From the NCBI GenBank assembly GCA_003133265.1, contig PKWQ01000280.1, positions 1 to 19,679 on the forward strand: a stretch of DNA of 19,679 nt. Reading direction: 5' to 3'. A model generated the notes under the pieces. The model was not told the DNA's origin, searched no databases, and saw only the letters and a program-made list of their open reading frames with translations. Source of the DNA: Acetobacteraceae bacterium (GTDB taxonomy: Bacteria; Pseudomonadota; Alphaproteobacteria; Acetobacterales; Acetobacteraceae). This document shows positions 1-7,483 of this stretch, in pieces. The translations under genes and the position numbers were made by a program. The stretch's first letter is position 1, and the number at the start of each line of letters is the position of its first letter.

Positions 1-660
1 ACTTGCCAGGGATGGGCTGGTGACGAGTTGGTGGGTGATCGCGTCCACCGTGTGAACACCAGCGGAACCGAGCAGGGGGCCATTGTGAGACTTCAGAGAC
101 GCCCCCTGAGCCGAGGTGAAACGGCCAGCTTGCGTCAGCGCGTCAATCGCTTGATGGACGTGCTCCAGGGAGACGGGGCGGCCCGCGCGGGCAGCAGCAG
201 CAGCAGCGGCAATTTTGTCCTTGAAGTTTCCCTGGTCGGACTTGTCTGGGCCATAGAGTGCCTGAGTGAGGAAGTCGAGGTCCCCCTTGGCGGCGGCAAC
301 GTCAATGCTGAGTTGCTCAAACGTCTCGGCGTCCATACGCTGCGACAGGAGGGGCATGTCAAATCCAGCATAGGGCTCATAGCGAGCTTGGGCCTTCTCC
401 AGCAACGCCCACAGGACGGCGTGGGCGCGCGCATTGGCCTGCTCCAATTGCTTGTTCTTCTCATCCAATCGCCTGTTCTCCCCATCCAACCCCACTATCC
501 CCGCAAAATCTTCTTTGGCGCAGTAGCGTAGGAGGCGGATGGTCTCATTCAGATCACGCACCAGTTCCTGTTTTTGCTCGCGTCTCCTCTTCACAACCTC
601 GACCAGTATCCCGATCACGACGATGACAATGAAGAGAATAGCGAAGGGTGACAGATACAT
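1..660 (-). CDS. Hypothetical single-pass membrane protein, helical, partial (3' end outside window)
   Basis: I do not recognise this protein. Reading the minus strand from ATG at 660-658 gives 220 codons without a stop to the window edge, so the C-terminus is missing. An AGAGGA ribosome site lies just upstream. Residues 4-21 form one hydrophobic segment (AILFIVIVVIGILV core), followed by a basic stretch (KRRR) that suggests an N-in or short-periplasmic anchor with the body in the cytoplasm. Residues about 25-85 are charged and heptad-like (a run rich in E, K, Q, R and L), so a coiled coil is likely. An alanine run (about residues 154-160) comes from a GCA repeat. The remaining residues look helical, without catalytic motifs I can name. 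Base composition is lower than the downstream operon (34 of 60 G/C at 481-540), which hints at accessory DNA. The gene is divergent from the efflux operon. Existence as a gene is fairly sure; function is unknown. Confidence 0.7.
   Translation of the reverse strand, partial: MYLSPFAILFIVIVVIGILVEVVKRRREQKQELVRDLNETIRLLRYCAKEDFAGIVGLDGENRRLDEKNKQLEQANARAHAVLWALLEKAQARYEPYAGFDMPLLSQRMDAETFEQLSIDVAAAKGDLDFLTQALYGPDKSDQGNFKDKIAAAAAAARAGRPVSLEHVHQAIDALTQAGRFTSAQGASLKSHNGPLLGSAGVHTVDAITHQLVTSPSLAS
191..205. repeat. (GCA)5 trinucleotide repeat inside the hypothetical gene
   Basis: Five perfect GCA units, followed by GCG. On the minus strand they encode most of a seven-alanine run. Such a run can vary in unit number by slippage without breaking the frame. 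Nothing shows that it does so here. Confidence 0.6.
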
Positions 661-864
661 GTCGTATCCTCTGGGGGTGCCAAATGCGGCCGCAGCAAGT
701 CCGCTGGAGCGGCGGGCAGAGGCAGCGGGGGGCTGCTGTCCCGCTTGTCCACGACGCTAGGGGGGAACTTCGGGGACTGCAACGGTCCTGATGCGAAAGG
801 ATGGGCGGCCAGAGCCACGGCCCGGCAACCGGCGGCAGAGGGTAGGATGGCCTCGGCTCGCCAC

Positions 865-899
865 CGTTACACACGCTGCGTTACACCACCAACGTTACA
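865..899. repeat. Three CGTTACA direct repeats at exact 14-bp spacing (candidate operator)
   Basis: CGTTACA occurs at 865-871, 879-885 and 893-899. The 7-bp spacers differ from each other, so this is a repeated binding-site-like core and not a simple tandem duplication. An opposite-strand relative, TGTAAT, lies at 922-927. The array sits between two divergent extended -10 motifs, just downstream of the minus-strand one. This is the usual place for a repressor or activator of an efflux operon, but no regulator gene is visible in the window. Confidence 0.5.
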
Positions 900-911
900 T
901 CGAAATTACCG

Positions 912-920
912 ATTATATCA
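912..920 (-). promoter_or_regulatory. Extended -10 promoter motif for the minus-strand hypothetical gene
   Basis: Read on the minus strand the bases are TGATATAAT, a perfect TGnTATAAT extended -10 element. No good -35 is visible 16-18 bp upstream, as is common for extended -10 promoters. A start near 905 would leave a leader of about 245 bases before the ATG at 660, and the three CGTTACA repeats would fall in the first transcribed bases. The motif is seen; promoter activity is inference. Confidence 0.45.
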
Positions 921-994
921 ATGTAATCAACGCACTAACCGAAGGTCCATCGTCACAAGTTCCCCTCCCGCCGGGGACGCCAGCATTTTCAATA

Positions 995-1003
995 TGTTAT
1001 AAT
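995..1003 (+). promoter_or_regulatory. Extended -10 promoter motif for the efflux operon
   Basis: The bases are TGTTATAAT, a perfect TGnTATAAT element in an AT-rich patch within a GC-rich background. No convincing -35 is present, which fits an extended -10 promoter. Transcription would start near 1010, giving a leader of about 110 bases before the ATG at 1120. The rest of the gap between 661 and 1119 shows no convincing gene; its short open frames lack ribosome sites and recognisable sequence. Confidence 0.5.
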
Positions 1004-1119
1004 CACGTCTTGCTGCGATACGCCTCCTGTGCCGCAGGATCGCTGCAGGCGGGGGCGTCCAGGGTGGTTTGACCTAGATCATTGGCTGGTTGACCGGCCC
1101 TGGTACCCTGTACTAGTCG

Positions 1120-2124
1120 ATGACCCATCCCCGGCGCGCCCTGCTGCTCACCTTGGTCGTCCTCGTGCTCGCTGCCGGTGGGTACGGGCTCTGGCAATGG
1201 CCGCTCGCCTTGCCGGCAGCGTTGTTCGGCACACCGGCCGGTCCTGGCCTGATCGCCGTTTCCGGCAACATCGAGGCGCACCAGAGCGTCTTGAGTTTCA
1301 CGCAGGTACAGGCACCCATCGTCGAGCTGCCATTCGACGAGGGCGCCCATGTTGCCCGCGATACGGTGCTGGCGCGCGTCGACGATCGACTGTACCGCCA
1401 GCAGGTCGAGATCGATCGCGCCAACCAGCAGGTCGCATCGGCCCAGATCGCGGTGAACCAAAGCAGCCTGGTCGCGGCGCAGCACAGCGTCGCCAGCGAT
1501 CAGTTCGACCTCGCGGAGAAGCAACTCGATTATACGCGGGCCGAGGAACTGATGAAAACCGCCGCAGGCACGGTGCAAGCCCGCGATCTTGCCCGGACCG
1601 CGGCGCAGCAATCGGCGGCGGCGCTGGCGCGCGATCAGGCCATGGTGCAGGTGGCGACGGCCAATGTGGGCCTGGCGCAGGCCAACGCAGCGGCGGCGGC
1701 GGCAAAGCTCGCTCTTGACGAGGTGACGCTCGGCTACACGACGCTGCGAGCGCCATTCGATGGCGTGATTGCGGTGCGCGAAGCCGAGCTGGGCCAGCTG
1801 GCCGGGCCGGGAGTGGCGATCTTCACGCTCGACGATCTCGACCATGTCTGGCTGCGCGCCTACATCAACGAGCAGGATATCGGCAAGATACGCCTCGGCG
1901 AGCCGGCCGATGTGACAACGGACACCTACCCGGATAAAATATACCACGGCCGCATCAGCTTCATTTCGCCGCAGGCTGAGTTCACCCCCAAGACGGTCGA
2001 GACGCATGCCGAGCGGGTGACGCTCGTCTATCGCATACGCATCGACATCGACAACCCGACGCATGAGCTGCTGCCAGGCATGCCGACGGATGCCAGCATC
2101 GCCGCGCTGCCGCCCGGAAAATGA
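1120..2124 (+). CDS. ybhG: HlyD-family membrane fusion protein, YbhG-like
   Basis: This is the periplasmic adaptor of an ABC efflux pump, linking the inner-membrane permeases to an outer-membrane channel. The 334-residue length is typical. Residues 7-23 form the N-terminal membrane anchor. Residues 48-90 are the first half of the lipoyl/barrel-sandwich (AVSGNIEAHQ, then VELPFDEGAHVARDTVLARVD). Residues about 95-200 are a long Ala/Gln-rich coiled-coil hairpin, and the second lipoyl half follows (TLRAPFDGVIAVREAELGQ). The C-terminal beta-barrel stretch ending in YHGRISFISPQAEFTPKTVE and VYRIRI closely resembles my memory of E. coli YbhG. The ATG is the first possible start because a TAG lies two codons upstream in frame; its ribosome site is poor. 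The stop overlaps the next start (ATGA), so translation is probably coupled. The family call is sure; strict orthology with ybhG is inference. Confidence 0.9.
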   Translation: MTHPRRALLLTLVVLVLAAGGYGLWQWPLALPAALFGTPAGPGLIAVSGNIEAHQSVLSFTQVQAPIVELPFDEGAHVARDTVLARVDDRLYRQQVEIDRANQQVASAQIAVNQSSLVAAQHSVASDQFDLAEKQLDYTRAEELMKTAAGTVQARDLARTAAQQSAAALARDQAMVQVATANVGLAQANAAAAAAKLALDEVTLGYTTLRAPFDGVIAVREAELGQLAGPGVAIFTLDDLDHVWLRAYINEQDIGKIRLGEPADVTTDTYPDKIYHGRISFISPQAEFTPKTVETHAERVTLVYRIRIDIDNPTHELLPGMPTDASIAALPPGK

Positions 2125-3065
2125 CCACCCCCGAGGCTGAGGTCGTGGTCTTCGCACAAGGCCTCGTCCGGCGCTTCGGTTCGGTACCGGCGGTGCGAGG
2201 GATCGATCTCGCGGTCAGACGCGGGGAGATATTCGGCCTCGTCGGCCCGGATGGTGCCGGCAAGAGCACGATCATGCGGATGCTTGCCGGCGTGCTGCGC
2301 CCCGATGCCGGCGATATCCGCCTGGAAGGCATCGACGTCGTGGCCGATCCGGAGGCCGCGAAGCCATATCTCAGCTACATGCCGCAGCGCTTCGGCCTGT
2401 ATGAAGACCTGACGGTCTCCGAGAACATCTTCTTCTACGCCACGCTGTTCGCGGTACCGGCCAAGGTCCGCCGCGAACGCAGCCAGGAATTGCTTGCGGC
2501 GGCCGGCCTGCTGCCGTTTCGCCGCCGCCTTGCCGGCCAGCTCTCCGGCGGCATGAAACAGAAGCTCGGCCTGGTCTGCGCGCTGATCCACACCCCACGC
2601 GTGCTGCTGCTCGACGAGCCCACGACCGGCGTGGACCCGGTCTCGCGCCGCGACTTCTGGGGCATCCTCTATGGCTTGCGCGAGCAGGGCGTCACCATCC
2701 TGCTGTCCACCGCCTACATGGACGAAGCCGAGCGCTGTTCGCGGCTGGCTCTGCTGCACGCAGGCGAAATCCGCCACTGCGACACACCCGCGCGGCTGAA
2801 GCAGATGATGCCCGGCGCGTTGCTCGCGGTGGTGACGCGGGATGCGCGTGGCGCGCGCGCGGCGCTGGAGGGCACCGATGGCGTCCTCGGCCTGCTGCTC
2901 ATGGGCGACCGTGTCAATGTCCGGGTGGATGACGCCGACCGCCGATTGCCGGAGTTGCACGCCAGGCTCGCCGCGCAGGGAATCGAAGATGCCGAGATCG
3001 CGCGGATCGAACCGGCCATCGAGGACGTGTTCGTCGCCCTGCTCGGATCGGGGGACGCGGCATGA
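2121..3065 (+). CDS. ABC transporter ATP-binding protein, equivalent to the N-terminal half of YbhF
   Basis: This is a nucleotide-binding subunit (314 aa) that should pair with the next gene product to power the ABC-2 permeases. Visible motifs are Walker A GPDGAGKST (residues 42-50), Q-loop Q89, a canonical signature LSGGMKQ (from residue 141), Walker B VLLLDEP (161-167, E166) and TTGVDP. The switch-histidine position reads STAYMDEAE, so the usual His is Ala198. The C-terminal part (about 220-314) is a degenerate helper domain ending in EPAIEDVFV, as in daunorubicin-type and YbhF ATPases. In E. coli the two ATPase domains are one protein; here they are separate genes joined by ATGA overlaps on both sides. 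The ABC ATPase call is certain; the substrate is not known from sequence. Confidence 0.93.
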   Translation: MTTPEAEVVVFAQGLVRRFGSVPAVRGIDLAVRRGEIFGLVGPDGAGKSTIMRMLAGVLRPDAGDIRLEGIDVVADPEAAKPYLSYMPQRFGLYEDLTVSENIFFYATLFAVPAKVRRERSQELLAAAGLLPFRRRLAGQLSGGMKQKLGLVCALIHTPRVLLLDEPTTGVDPVSRRDFWGILYGLREQGVTILLSTAYMDEAERCSRLALLHAGEIRHCDTPARLKQMMPGALLAVVTRDARGARAALEGTDGVLGLLLMGDRVNVRVDDADRRLPELHARLAAQGIEDAEIARIEPAIEDVFVALLGSGDAA

Positions 3066-4012
3066 CGAGTAGTAACCAAGCCGTGGTCGCCGAGGGACTG
3101 ACCAAGAAATTCGGGGCCTTCACGGCAGTGGACCGGCTCGACCTCAGCATCGCCACCGGCGAGATCGTCGGGTTCATCGGCCCGAACGGGGCCGGCAAGT
3201 CCACCACCATCCGCCTGCTCTGCGGTCTGTTGCGGCCAACCGCTGGGCGTGCCTCGGTCGCCGGATTCGACGTTGCCCGCGAGCCCGAGGCGGTGCGGGC
3301 GCATATCGGCTACATGTCGCAGAAATTCTCGCTCTACCCGGACCTCACCGTGCGGGAGAATCTGCGGTTTTTCGGCGGCCTTTACCGGGTGCCGCGTGGT
3401 GACATCGAGGCGCGCATGCGGCTTGCCATCACCATGGCGGGACTGGATGGGCGAGAGAACGCACTGGTGCAAACCCTCGCCGGCGGCTGGAAGCAGCGGC
3501 TCGCACTTGGCTGCGCCATCCTGCATCGCCCGCCGGTGCTGTTTCTCGACGAACCGACATCGGGGGTTGAGCCGGAAGCCCGCCGGCGGTTCTGGGACCT
3601 GATCCACCAACTGGCATCGGACGGCGTCACGATCCTGGTATCGACCCACTACATGGACGAGGCGGAATACTGCAACCGGATCGCGCTGATCGACGCCGGC
3701 AGGCTGGTGGCGATCGGCAGTCCGGGAGAGCTGCGCCGGCGCGAACTCGGCGGCGTGCTGTACGAACTCGACTGTTCGACGCTCGGAGCGGCGCTGACGG
3801 CGCTGCGGCAGGCGCCAAGCGTCATCGACGCGGCGATTTTCGGCGACAAGCTGCACGTACTGCTGCGCCAGGCCGACGAAGCGGCGGACCTGCAACCGCT
3901 GCTGGCGCGGCAGGGGATCGCGGCCGGCCCGCCGCACCGCATCGTACCCAGCCTGGAGGACGTGTTCGTCCAGCTGGTCTCCAGACCGCGGACGGCGGAG
4001 GCGAACGCATGA
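3062..4012 (+). CDS. ABC transporter ATP-binding protein, equivalent to the C-terminal half of YbhF
   Basis: This is the second nucleotide-binding subunit (316 aa). Walker A GPNGAGKST lies at residues 40-48, Q-loop Q87, Walker B VLFLDEP at 159-165 (E164) and the switch His in STHYMDE is H196, so its own catalytic side is complete. Its signature is degenerate, LAGGWKQ (from 139) instead of LSGGQ-like, and the D-loop reads SGVEP (E170) where GVDP is usual. In a head-to-tail heterodimer with the previous protein this predicts one canonical ATP site (this Walker/His with the partner's LSGGM) and one degenerate site. The gene starts inside the ATGA overlap with a GGGGGA ribosome site and overlaps the next gene in the same way. 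Confidence 0.93.
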   Translation: MTSSNQAVVAEGLTKKFGAFTAVDRLDLSIATGEIVGFIGPNGAGKSTTIRLLCGLLRPTAGRASVAGFDVAREPEAVRAHIGYMSQKFSLYPDLTVRENLRFFGGLYRVPRGDIEARMRLAITMAGLDGRENALVQTLAGGWKQRLALGCAILHRPPVLFLDEPTSGVEPEARRRFWDLIHQLASDGVTILVSTHYMDEAEYCNRIALIDAGRLVAIGSPGELRRRELGGVLYELDCSTLGAALTALRQAPSVIDAAIFGDKLHVLLRQADEAADLQPLLARQGIAAGPPHRIVPSLEDVFVQLVSRPRTAEANA

Positions 4013-5145
4013 ACCTGCGCCGCCTGTTCGCCATCGCGTTCAAGGAGACGTTGCAGGTCTGGCGCGACCCGCGCAGCCTCGCCATCGCCCTGCTCATGCC
4101 GTTGATGCAGATGGTGCTGCTCGGCTACGGCGTCAGCCTCGACATAAAGCGCGTGCCGCTCTGCGTCTACGACCAGGAGAACAGCCAAATCAGCCGCGAG
4201 CTGGTGCAGCGGTTCGTCGCCTCGGGCTGGTTCACGCCCGCCCATACGCTGCATGACGAACGAGCGGTACGCGATGCGATGGATCGCAGCACCTGCATCG
4301 GGGTGGTGACGATCCCGGTGAATTTCTCGCGCGCGCTGACCACGACGGGCACCGCCCCGGTGCAGACGGTGTTCGATGCGACCGATGCCAACACCACGAA
4401 CATCGCCATCGGCTACGCGCGAGGCGTGATCGCCCTGGCGACGGCGGATTTCCAGGCAAGCTGGGCGGCGGCGCACGGAACCCGGCCGCAAACGGTGGGC
4501 AGCGTCGATCTGGAGCCGCGCGTCTTGTTCAACGAGGGGCTGGACAGCCGCAATTTCATCATTCCCGGCGTGGTCGCGGTGATCCTCGGCCTGGTCGGCG
4601 CTCAGCTCACATCGCTTACCGTGTCGCGCGAGTGGGAACGCGGCACCATGGAGCAGCTCATTTCAACACCGGTGAGCGCGCTGGAAGTGATGGTCGGCAA
4701 GCTGGTGCCCTATTTTTTCATCGGACTGTTTGACGCGGCGTTCTGCCTCTGCGCCGCCGCCTTCTGGTTTCAGGTGCCGTTCCGCGGCAGCCTCGGCACG
4801 CTGATGCTGACCACGGCGCTGTTCACCCTGGTCGTGCTGGGCATCGGCTATCTGGTATCGGTGCGTATCCGCAGCCAGGTCGGCGCGAGCCAGATCGCGC
4901 TCATGCTCACCCTGCTGCCGATCACGTTGCTGTCGGGCTACACGTTCCCGATCGATCAGATGCCGGCCGCGATCCGGGCCGTGACCCTGATCGTCTATGC
5001 GCGCTATTACGTCACCATCCTTCGGGCGGTCTTCCTCAAGGGCAGCATGATCGGGGATCTAGCCGGGCCGATCCTGGCGCTGGTGCTGTATGCGGTGGCC
5101 ATCATCTGGATCGCCGCCCGCGCCTTCCGCAAGCGGCTGGACTAG
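4009..5145 (+). CDS. ybhS: ABC-2 type permease, YbhS-like
   Basis: This is the first membrane subunit of the exporter (378 aa, usual length). It starts with an amphipathic helix (LFAIAFKETLQVWRDPRSL), then a first membrane helix at about 22-42. A large extracytoplasmic domain follows (about 45-180), then five further helices, with the ABC-2 hallmark SREWERGTMEQLISTPVS around 204-222 on the loop after the second helix. A conserved LLSGYTFPIDQMP segment lies before the last helices. The sequence resembles E. coli YbhS as I remember it. It is translationally coupled to the ATPase gene by ATGA, with a GGAGG ribosome site. The family is certain; the exported compound is unknown. Confidence 0.9.
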   Translation: MNLRRLFAIAFKETLQVWRDPRSLAIALLMPLMQMVLLGYGVSLDIKRVPLCVYDQENSQISRELVQRFVASGWFTPAHTLHDERAVRDAMDRSTCIGVVTIPVNFSRALTTTGTAPVQTVFDATDANTTNIAIGYARGVIALATADFQASWAAAHGTRPQTVGSVDLEPRVLFNEGLDSRNFIIPGVVAVILGLVGAQLTSLTVSREWERGTMEQLISTPVSALEVMVGKLVPYFFIGLFDAAFCLCAAAFWFQVPFRGSLGTLMLTTALFTLVVLGIGYLVSVRIRSQVGASQIALMLTLLPITLLSGYTFPIDQMPAAIRAVTLIVYARYYVTILRAVFLKGSMIGDLAGPILALVLYAVAIIWIAARAFRKRLD

Positions 5146-5148
5146 ACG

Positions 5149-6279
5149 ATGTTCGAGCGTCTCTACGTGATGTTGATGAAGGAGTTCCTCGAACTCCGCC
5201 GCGATCGCTGGGCGATGTTTCGCCTGGTCGTGCCACTGCTCATTCAGGTGGTCGTGTTCGGCCATGCCGCGACATTCACGGTCAATCATGTGGCGACGGC
5301 CGTGCTCGACCTCGATCACAGCCAGGCAAGCCGCGGCCTGATCTCGCATTTCGTGGCGACCGGCCGCTTCGACATCGTCGACATCGCGCAAACGCAGCGT
5401 CAGGTGACCCACGACATCGACACCGGCCGGGCGGTGGTGGCCATCGTGATCCATGCCGGCTTCGCGCAGAACCTGAGCAACGGGCAGACAGCGCCGTTGC
5501 AGGTCGCGGTGGACGGCACCAATTCGAACACCGCGCTGATCGCGCTCGGCTACGTCAGCCAGATCGTCGCGCAATTCCAGGCCGACGCGATGGCCGGCGC
5601 CTGGCCGACACAGACCGGGGTGGCTGCCCCCAGCATCGCCGCGTCGCTGCGGGAACGGCCTTGGTTCAACGAAGGGCTCGATGACCGCTGGTTCTTCATC
5701 CCCGGCGTAATCGGCACACTGACCCTGATCCAGGTGGTCAGTCTGACCGCCTTCGCCGTGGTGCGCGAACGCGAAGTGGGAACGCTGGAGCAGATCATGG
5801 TGAGCCCCATCCGGCCGTTCGAGTTCATCCTCGGCAAGACGGTGCCGTTCTTCCTGATCGGCCTCGGCGACGTGGCCTTGGTAACAACCTTCGGCGTGCT
5901 GTGGTTCCACATCCCGTTCGTCGGCAGCCCGCTGGTCATGCTGCTCGGGGCGTCGCTGTTCCTGCTGGCGGCACTCGGCCTCGGTCTGTTGCTGTCGACA
6001 TTGGCGCGCACCCAGCAACAGGCGTTCGCCTTGAACTTCTTCCTGGTGAACCCGTTCTTCATCCTCTCGGGATTCGCCTTCCCGATCGCCGCCATGCCGC
6101 AAGCCCTGCAATGGTTCACGCTGATCAATCCGTTGCGCTACTTCCTGGTGGTCATCCGCGCGGTGTTCCTCAAGGGCGTCGGAATCGACGTGCTCTGGCC
6201 CAATCTGGCTGCCATGGCCTTGCTCGGGGTGGGAATGCTGACGCTGAGTGTTCTGCGCTTCCGCAAATCGCTGGATTGA
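5149..6279 (+). CDS. ybhR: ABC-2 type permease, YbhR-like
   Basis: This is the second membrane subunit (376 aa), which should dimerise with the previous permease. It has the same plan: N-terminal helix (FRLVVPLLIQVVVFG), a soluble extracytoplasmic domain to about residue 180 (NEGLDDRWFFIPG at its end), and a five-helix C-terminal bundle. The motif VREREVGTLEQIMVSPIRP matches the ABC-2 family, and LSGFAFPIAAMP mirrors the partner. It begins only 3 bases after the previous stop. The operon order fusion protein, ATPase, ATPase, permease, permease is the ybhG-F-S-R order. In E. coli this pump is linked to drug and cation export (established knowledge); the same role here is inference. Confidence 0.9.
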   Translation: MFERLYVMLMKEFLELRRDRWAMFRLVVPLLIQVVVFGHAATFTVNHVATAVLDLDHSQASRGLISHFVATGRFDIVDIAQTQRQVTHDIDTGRAVVAIVIHAGFAQNLSNGQTAPLQVAVDGTNSNTALIALGYVSQIVAQFQADAMAGAWPTQTGVAAPSIAASLRERPWFNEGLDDRWFFIPGVIGTLTLIQVVSLTAFAVVREREVGTLEQIMVSPIRPFEFILGKTVPFFLIGLGDVALVTTFGVLWFHIPFVGSPLVMLLGASLFLLAALGLGLLLSTLARTQQQAFALNFFLVNPFFILSGFAFPIAAMPQALQWFTLINPLRYFLVVIRAVFLKGVGIDVLWPNLAAMALLGVGMLTLSVLRFRKSLD

Positions 6280-6335
6280 CAGGCCAGACGGCGACATAGC
6301 ATCCCATCTGGGAGACCTGACCGGAAGGAAGCAGC

Positions 6336-7040
6336 ATGAAGCCGACGGCGGATCGTCTTCCACTCGAACAAGGCCTGTTCGGCCGGCTGCGCCGCGACGC
6401 CGGCACGGCGTGGGAAGGCTATGTGCGCCATCCCTTCGTCCTCGCCCTCGGTGCCGGCACGCTGGCCAGGCCGGCGTTCCAGCATTATCTCAAGCAGGAT
6501 TATCTGTTCCTGATCCAGTTCGCCCGCGCCTATGCGCTGGCCGGCTACAAGAGCGCGACCCTGCGCGAGTTGCGCGCGGCCTCCGCCTCGGTCGCCGCCA
6601 TCGTCGATGTGGAGATGCCGCTGCACGTCTCCTACTGCGCCGAATGGGGCCTGTCGGAAGCGGACATGGCGGCAGAGCCGGAGGCGCTGGAAACCGTCGC
6701 CTACACCCGCTTCGTGCTGGAGCGCGGCCACGCCGGCGACCGGCTGGACCTGGAGGCGGCGCTGGTGCCCTGCATAGTCGGCTACGCCGAGGTGGCCGAG
6801 CGGCTGATCGCCGACCCGGCGACTGGGCGCGTTGGCAACCCGTACGCTGCCTGGATCGACGCCTATGCCGGTGCGGACTATCGCGCCGTTGCCCTCGCCG
6901 CCATCGAGAACCTGGACCGGCTGGGCGCGACGCGCGGGGCGGAAGCCCGCTACCCCGACCTGCTGGCCACCTTCACCGCCGCGACGCGCCTGGAAGCGGC
7001 GTTCTGGGACATGGGCTGGGCCGTGCGCGCGGGGACATGA
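6336..7040 (+). CDS. TenA/THI-4 family protein (aminopyrimidine aminohydrolase-like, thiamine salvage)
   Basis: TenA proteins are cytoplasmic all-helical enzymes that hydrolyse thiamine breakdown products or thiamine itself. The length of 234 aa is typical. The landmarks are present: HPFV near 32, QDYLFL with Asp55 (equivalent to B. subtilis D44), Tyr123 (Y112), the nucleophile in ALVPCIVGYAEV (Cys146, equivalent to C135) and Glu220 in LEAAFWDM (E205). The position of B. subtilis Tyr47 is Phe58; I recall Phe there in the Helicobacter pylori enzyme too. A strong GGAAGGA ribosome site precedes the ATG. I see no TPP riboswitch in the 56-base gap after the pump operon, so control by thiamine is not evident. 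The gene is coupled to the PPOX-class gene that starts 2 bases after its stop codon. TenA_C type is likely; the exact substrate is open. Confidence 0.88.
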   Translation: MKPTADRLPLEQGLFGRLRRDAGTAWEGYVRHPFVLALGAGTLARPAFQHYLKQDYLFLIQFARAYALAGYKSATLRELRAASASVAAIVDVEMPLHVSYCAEWGLSEADMAAEPEALETVAYTRFVLERGHAGDRLDLEAALVPCIVGYAEVAERLIADPATGRVGNPYAAWIDAYAGADYRAVALAAIENLDRLGATRGAEARYPDLLATFTAATRLEAAFWDMGWAVRAGT

Positions 7041-7041
7041 G

Positions 7042-7470
7042 GTGCTGAACGATGCGATGCGCCAATTCCTGGACGCGCGGCGGGTCGGCCACCTCGCCAC
7101 CGCCGACGCCACGGGCGCGCCGCATGTGGTGCCGGTGTGCTACGCGATCGCGGGGGCCACGCTCTATGTCAGCATCGACGAAAAGCCCAAGCGCGCATCC
7201 GCCCGGCCGCTGAAGCGGCTCGCCAACATCCGGCAGAATCCGGCGGTGGCGGTCACAATCGACCGCTACGACGAGGACTGGCGCCGCCTGGGCTGGGTGA
7301 TGCTGCGCGGCACGGCGGACATCCTCGCCGATGGCGACGAGCACGACCGGGCGCAGGCGCTGCTGCGGGCCCGCTATCCGCAATACGCGGCGATGCGGAT
7401 CGAGGCATTGCCGGTGATCGCGCTCCGCATCGGCAAGGCGACGTCCTGGGGCGACCTGACGCCGGGCTGA
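7042..7470 (+). CDS. PPOX-class split-barrel flavin/F420-type oxidoreductase (Rv0121-like)
   Basis: This is a small split-beta-barrel protein (142 aa) of the pyridoxamine-phosphate-oxidase-like superfamily, which binds FMN, F420 or heme. The N-terminus LNDAMRQFLDARRVGHLATADATGAPHVVPVCYAI is typical of the Rv0121-type subfamily, followed by IDEKPK and NIRQNPAVAVTIDRYDEDW. I chose GTG at 7042: it has GGGGA 6 bases upstream, it begins 1 base after the TenA stop codon, and family members normally include the LNDAMRQFL helix. ATG at 7057 is the alternative and would cut that helix. The cofactor is uncertain: F420 is not a safe assumption in an alphaproteobacterium. Coupling to TenA suggests joint expression, not a proven joint pathway. 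Confidence 0.82.
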   Translation: MLNDAMRQFLDARRVGHLATADATGAPHVVPVCYAIAGATLYVSIDEKPKRASARPLKRLANIRQNPAVAVTIDRYDEDWRRLGWVMLRGTADILADGDEHDRAQALLRARYPQYAAMRIEALPVIALRIGKATSWGDLTPG

Positions 7471-7483
7471 CCATCACCCGGTC

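Noticed and set aside
6280..6335. TPP riboswitch upstream of the TenA gene
   Set aside because: The 56-base gap is too short and lacks the conserved thi-box core sequences.
7462..7481. CCGGG/CCCGG hairpin between the convergent PPOX and CorC genes
   Set aside because: A 5-bp stem with a 10-base loop and no T-run is expected by chance in GC-rich DNA.
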